The notes under the pieces: generated by a model
Told to the model about the DNA's origin: nothing
The model's database searches: none
Seen by the model: only the letters and a program-made list of their open reading frames with translations
Shown: piece by piece, positions 61,207-64,000 of the stretch
Layout: every line of letters starts with the position of its first letter
How positions within the stretch are numbered: position 1 is the stretch's first letter
NCBI RefSeq assembly: GCF_025790165.1
Contig: NZ_CP094970.1
Coordinates: 3,844,001-3,908,000 of the forward strand
Direction: 5' to 3'
DNA from: Solicola gregarius
GTDB taxonomy: Bacteria; Actinomycetota; Actinomycetes; Propionibacteriales; Nocardioidaceae
DNA: 64,000 bases
Made by a program: the position numbers and the translations under genes

Positions 61207-62492
61207 CAACGCACCCCCAGACGTGCGGCGGCGCGTACGCCGGAGGCACAACCGTCCTCGTGAAACCCCCACCCCTGCCAGGCCCCGGCGAACTGCAGGC
61301 CCGGCGTCATCAGCTCCGGTACGCGGCGTTGCGCGGAGACCGATTCGGGTGTGTACACGGGATGTTCGTAACGGAACCCCTTGAGTACGCGGCTCTCGTC
61401 GACCCGGTCGCCGAGCCCGAGCGAGACGAGCAGCCGCGTGCCGTCGTCGTCGGGGAGGTGCTGGAGGCGGGTCATGTCGTACGTGACGCGAGCACCGCCG
61501 GTCCCGGCGGCGTCGCAGCCGTCGGCGACGTAGTTCCAGGACGCGGCGGCGCCGCGTGCCCGGGGGAGCGCCGTCGTGTCGGTGTGGAGGACACCGTCGT
61601 TGCGGGTGGTCCGGAATGCCCCGAGGATCCGGCGTTCTGCTTCCGAAGGCTCGGCGAGGAGCCCGAGCGCTTGGCCGGCGTGTGTCGCGATCACGGCGTG
61701 GTCGTACGCATCGACCTCATCGGCCTCGGTGCGTATCTCCACTCCGCGCGTGTCGCGCCGTACCGTCCGGACGGGCGTGGCGGTGCGTACCGCAGCCACG
61801 GTCTTGGCGATGCGGTCGACGTACGTGCGCGAACCGCCGACGACGGTGCGCCAGCGCGGAGAGCCCGACACGGAGAGCATCCCGTGGTTGTCGAGGAAGG
61901 CGAACAGGTAGCGCGCCGGGTACGCGTGCGCGTCGTCGGTGCCCGACGACCAGACCGTCGCGACCAGGGGGATGACGAAGTGGTTCGTGACATATGTCGA
62001 GAACCCGTGCGCTTGCAAGAACGCGCCGAGCGTCGGGCCGGCGCTGTCGGAGGAGCTCTCGGCGAGAAGTGCGCGCGCTGCGCTGTGGAACCGGCGGATC
62101 TCTGTCAGCAGCCGCACGAACCGTGGTCGTACGGCATTGCGGGGTTGTGCGAACACGCCCGATAGCCCTCGCGCGCCGGCGTACTCGAGCCCGCAACCGT
62201 CGCAACGGACGCTCATCGACATCTCGGTTGGCTGGGTCCGGACACCGAGCTCGTCGAACAGCCTGGTGAGCAGCGGGTACGTACGCCGGTTGTGCACGAT
62301 GAACCCGCTGTCCACAGCCACGACCTGTCGTCCGAGTGCGACGTCGTGGGTGTGCGCGTGTCCGCCGAGTCGTTCGTCCGCCTCGTACAGGGTCACGGCG
62401 TACCGGTGCTGCAGGAGGTACGCCGTCGTCAGTCCCGCGACGCCGGACCCGACCACCGCGACGCGCGGTCGCTGCTCCCTGCTCATTGCCAT
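61203..62492 (-). CDS. FAD-dependent oxidoreductase (amine oxidase fold), first gene of the lipid operon
   Basis: 429 residues. FAD-binding start RVAVVGSGVAGLTTAYLLQHRYAVTLYEADERLGGHAHTHDV, substrate side VDSGFIVHNRRTYPLLTRLFDELGV, RYLFAFLDNHGMLSV and C-terminal FAGAWQGWGFHEDGCASGVRAA. It corresponds to Rv0449c, a known SigK-dependent gene in Mycobacterium. Related flavoproteins desaturate or reduce acyl chains together with CFA-type methyltransferases; which reaction applies here is inference. The ATG at 62492 is preceded by GAGAGG; a SigK-like promoter lies about 40 bases further upstream. Confidence 0.92.
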   Translation of the reverse strand: MAMSREQRPRVAVVGSGVAGLTTAYLLQHRYAVTLYEADERLGGHAHTHDVALGRQVVAVDSGFIVHNRRTYPLLTRLFDELGVRTQPTEMSMSVRCDGCGLEYAGARGLSGVFAQPRNAVRPRFVRLLTEIRRFHSAARALLAESSSDSAGPTLGAFLQAHGFSTYVTNHFVIPLVATVWSSGTDDAHAYPARYLFAFLDNHGMLSVSGSPRWRTVVGGSRTYVDRIAKTVAAVRTATPVRTVRRDTRGVEIRTEADEVDAYDHAVIATHAGQALGLLAEPSEAERRILGAFRTTRNDGVLHTDTTALPRARGAAASWNYVADGCDAAGTGGARVTYDMTRLQHLPDDDGTRLLVSLGLGDRVDESRVLKGFRYEHPVYTPESVSAQRRVPELMTPGLQFAGAWQGWGFHEDGCASGVRAAARLGVRW

Positions 62493-62530
62493 CTCGACCT
62501 CTCGTACCCTGATCACCACTCCTGTCCGGT

Positions 62531-62559
62531 GTTCGGAGCCCACGATGTCGGCGGATTGG
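62531..62559 (-). promoter_or_regulatory. SigK-like promoter of the lipid-modification operon
   Basis: On the minus strand CCAATCC (62559-62553), a 16-base spacer and CCGAAC (62536-62531). Transcription would start near 62525, about 33 bases before the ATG at 62492. It shares the 10-mer GACCAATCCG with the sigK promoter, which points the opposite way about 60 bases to the right. Confidence 0.7.
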
Positions 62560-62611
62560 TCCGTACGCGTGACCAGCAGCGCGAGCGTCGCGACCGACGC
62601 CGATCCGGCGA

Positions 62612-62639
62612 CCAATCCGGGCCCGCGGATGCGTCGAAC
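62612..62639 (+). promoter_or_regulatory. SigK-like promoter of sigK (autoregulation)
   Basis: CCAATCC (62612-62618), a 15-base spacer and TCGAAC (62634-62639), about 42 bases before the sigK ATG. The whole segment closely resembles the one at 50768 (CCAATCCGGG, then CCGCGG and a G-rich end), supporting recognition by the same sigma factor. Confidence 0.7.
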
Positions 62640-62681
62640 GGGTAGTAGCGCGAGAATTCGTCCGACGAGCGAGGAGAGCCC

Positions 62682-63266
62682 ATGCCGAAGCTTCGGGTTG
62701 TGCCCGACGCATCCGGCGAGCCCGGCGATGCGATCGGTACGTTGCTCAACCGTGCGTCCCGCGGAGACGTGGCCGCGTTCGAGCGGATCTACGATGAGCT
62801 CGGGGGAGCCGTCCTCGGGATCGCCGTGCGAGTCCTTCGCAATCGTGCGATCGCCGAGGAGGTAGCCCAGGAGGTCTTGGTCGAGGTGTGGAGGCGGGCC
62901 GCGCGTTACGAACCGGAGCGCGGATCCGGCAAGAGCTGGATCATGACCATTGCGCACCGGCGCGCGGTCGACCGCGTACGTCACGAGCAGGCGATGGTCA
63001 ACCGCGATGTCAACGCCGCGACCGCGGCCGGGTCGCGCCCGTTCGACGAGGTGAGCGAGACCGTGGAGACCGGACTCGAGCGCGAGCAGGTCCGGCGCTG
63101 CCTCGACGGGCTCACCGACCTGCAACGCGAGTCGGTGGCCCTCGCGTACTACGACGGCTACACCTACCGAGAGGTGTCGCGCCTGCTCGACTCGCCGCTC
63201 GGAACCATCAAGACCCGAATGCGCGACGGTCTGGCCCGGCTGCGCGACTGCATGGGGGTGGCGTGA
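62682..63266 (+). CDS. sigK: ECF RNA polymerase sigma factor SigK
   Basis: 194 residues. Region 2 FERIYDELGGAVLGIAVRVLRNRAIAEEVAQEVLVEVWRRAARYEPERGSGKSWIMTIAHRRAVDRVRHEQ and region 4 RRCLDGLTDLQRESVALAYYDGYTYREVSRLLDSPLGTIKTRMRDGLARLRDC are complete. The sequence and neighbourhood (rskA after it, Rv0449c-Rv0446c-like operon opposite) match mycobacterial SigK. GAGGAGAG precedes the ATG. The stop overlaps the anti-sigma start by TGATG, so both should be made together. Activity is expected to be set by RskA proteolysis. Confidence 0.93.
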   Translation: MPKLRVVPDASGEPGDAIGTLLNRASRGDVAAFERIYDELGGAVLGIAVRVLRNRAIAEEVAQEVLVEVWRRAARYEPERGSGKSWIMTIAHRRAVDRVRHEQAMVNRDVNAATAAGSRPFDEVSETVETGLEREQVRRCLDGLTDLQRESVALAYYDGYTYREVSRLLDSPLGTIKTRMRDGLARLRDCMGVA

Positions 63267-64000
63267 TGTCCCACGACATCGATGCGCATACGCTCGCCGT
63301 TCCGTACGCGCTCCACGCGCTTCCGGACGACGAGGCCGCGCAGTTCGAGGAGCACCTGTGGCTGTGCTCCTCGTGTCGCGACGAGGTCGACGAGGTACGC
63401 GAGGTTGCTGCCCGCCTCGGCGCCGCCGAGTCCATCACGACGCCCGTCGAGCTGCGACGGCGTGTGCTCAGTGAGATCGCCGAAGTACGGCCGCTTCCGC
63501 CCGTCATCTCCGAAGGCGAGCCGGCACCGGCCGTCCGGCACGACGGAGCGCGGCGTTGGTGGCCGCGGATCGCGACCGGCGTCGCGGCCGCGCTCCTCGT
63601 CGTGGTGGGTGTCATGACCTCGGTCCTGGTCGACCAGTCCCGCGAGCTCGACGACAGCTCGGACCTACGCGCGGAGATCGGTCGCGTCGCGGGCGCACCG
63701 GATATGCAGCAGGCGTCCGGCAAGGTCGACGGCGCCCGGGTCATCGCGCTGTCCTCTCGTACGCAGAACACGACGGTTCTGTTCTCTACCGGCATGGAGG
63801 CCCCGCCCGACGGCAAGGACTACCAAGCCTGGTTCATCGACGGCGATCGGATGCGCTCGGCCGGAGTCATCGACGAGGACGATGACGGCGTACGCCCGCT
63901 GGTCGCTGCCGGCCTCGACGATGCCGCCCAGCTCGGTATCACCGTGGAGCCGGACGGAGGCTCGGAGCAGCCGACGACAAACCCCCTGGTGGTCATGGAT
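63266..64000 (+). CDS. rskA: Anti-sigma-K factor RskA (3' end outside the window)
   Basis: Open from the ATG at 63266 to the window edge, 245 codons without stop. N-terminal sigma-binding domain HTLAVPYALHALPDDEAAQFEEHLWLCSSCRDEV keeps the HxxxCxxC zinc-type motif, which mycobacterial RskA has lost. One membrane helix IATGVAAALLVVVGVMTSVLV near residue 110. The extracytoplasmic RskA domain ends with KDYQAWFIDGDRMRSAGVI and LGITVEPDGGSEQPTTNPLVV. It holds SigK inactive at the membrane until cleaved by regulated intramembrane proteolysis. Only the last few residues appear to be missing. Confidence 0.93.
   Translation, partial: MSHDIDAHTLAVPYALHALPDDEAAQFEEHLWLCSSCRDEVDEVREVAARLGAAESITTPVELRRRVLSEIAEVRPLPPVISEGEPAPAVRHDGARRWWPRIATGVAAALLVVVGVMTSVLVDQSRELDDSSDLRAEIGRVAGAPDMQQASGKVDGARVIALSSRTQNTTVLFSTGMEAPPDGKDYQAWFIDGDRMRSAGVIDEDDDGVRPLVAAGLDDAAQLGITVEPDGGSEQPTTNPLVVMD

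Overview
The window is high-GC, densely packed chromosomal DNA of an actinobacterium. The gene order recX … miaB … miaA … dapF, hflX … lexA, the Mycobacterium-like SigK/RskA module at the right end, TAT and lipoprotein export signals and heavy use of GTG starts all fit this. A member of the Propionibacteriales (Nocardioidaceae-like) is my best guess, but that is inference from gene order and style. No rRNA, tRNA, CRISPR array, prophage or insertion sequence was recognised.

Left part (1-12.3 kb): the 3' end of recX, a secreted M28 peptidase, a CapA-family lipoprotein, a flavin monooxygenase, a hotdog-fold protein, a diguanylate cyclase, a complete gluABCD glutamate uptake operon with an AraC-type regulator upstream, and miaB. 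From 12.3 to 24 kb come a repeat-rich spacer, a methyltransferase, a Nudix hydrolase, a TetR/hydrolase pair, two small MT0933-like antitoxin-family proteins, miaA, a universal stress protein, gamma-glutamyltransferase, dapF and hflX.

Middle part (24-43.6 kb): a DinG-like iron-sulfur helicase, an AbiEi/nuclease-like gene sitting between two directly repeated palindromes, a DrrAB-type exporter, and a full kdpFABCDE potassium operon including the tiny kdpF. Upstream of kdpF are four phased direct repeats that could bind KdpE. Next is a roughly 500 bp stretch without a gene, a hypothetical gene broken by two frameshifts, and lexA. A LexA box lies between lexA and a divergent short-chain dehydrogenase/SF2 helicase pair. 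Two more LexA-like boxes precede a LysM membrane protein of the YneA/DivS type, so this looks like a local SOS island.

Right part (43.9-64 kb): a PAP2 phosphatase, a deazaflavin-type nitroreductase, a sodium:solute symporter, two TAT-exported phosphatases, a DMT transporter, a frameshifted membrane-anchored molybdopterin oxidoreductase followed by an NAD(P)-binding protein, a CPBP protease and an MMPL transporter, then an MPT83-like fasciclin lipoprotein. A tightly overlapped lipid-modification operon follows (FAD oxidoreductase, DUF1365, two CFA/mycolic-type methyltransferases, DUF1295), divergent from sigK and rskA.

The most coherent system is this last block. Four separate start regions (sigK, the lipid operon, the fasciclin gene and the molybdopterin oxidoreductase gene) carry the same 10-mer GACCAATCCG followed 15-16 bases later by a CGAA(C/T) element. 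This is what a SigK-like autoregulated regulon would look like, and it extends the gene set known from Mycobacterium (sigK, rskA, Rv0446c-Rv0449c, mpt70/mpt83) to a periplasmic molybdoenzyme. Other unusual signals are two families of dispersed palindromes, tandem 22-bp repeats swallowing the miaB stop codon, a G7 tract at a frameshift, and strong enrichment of the tetramer GTAC.
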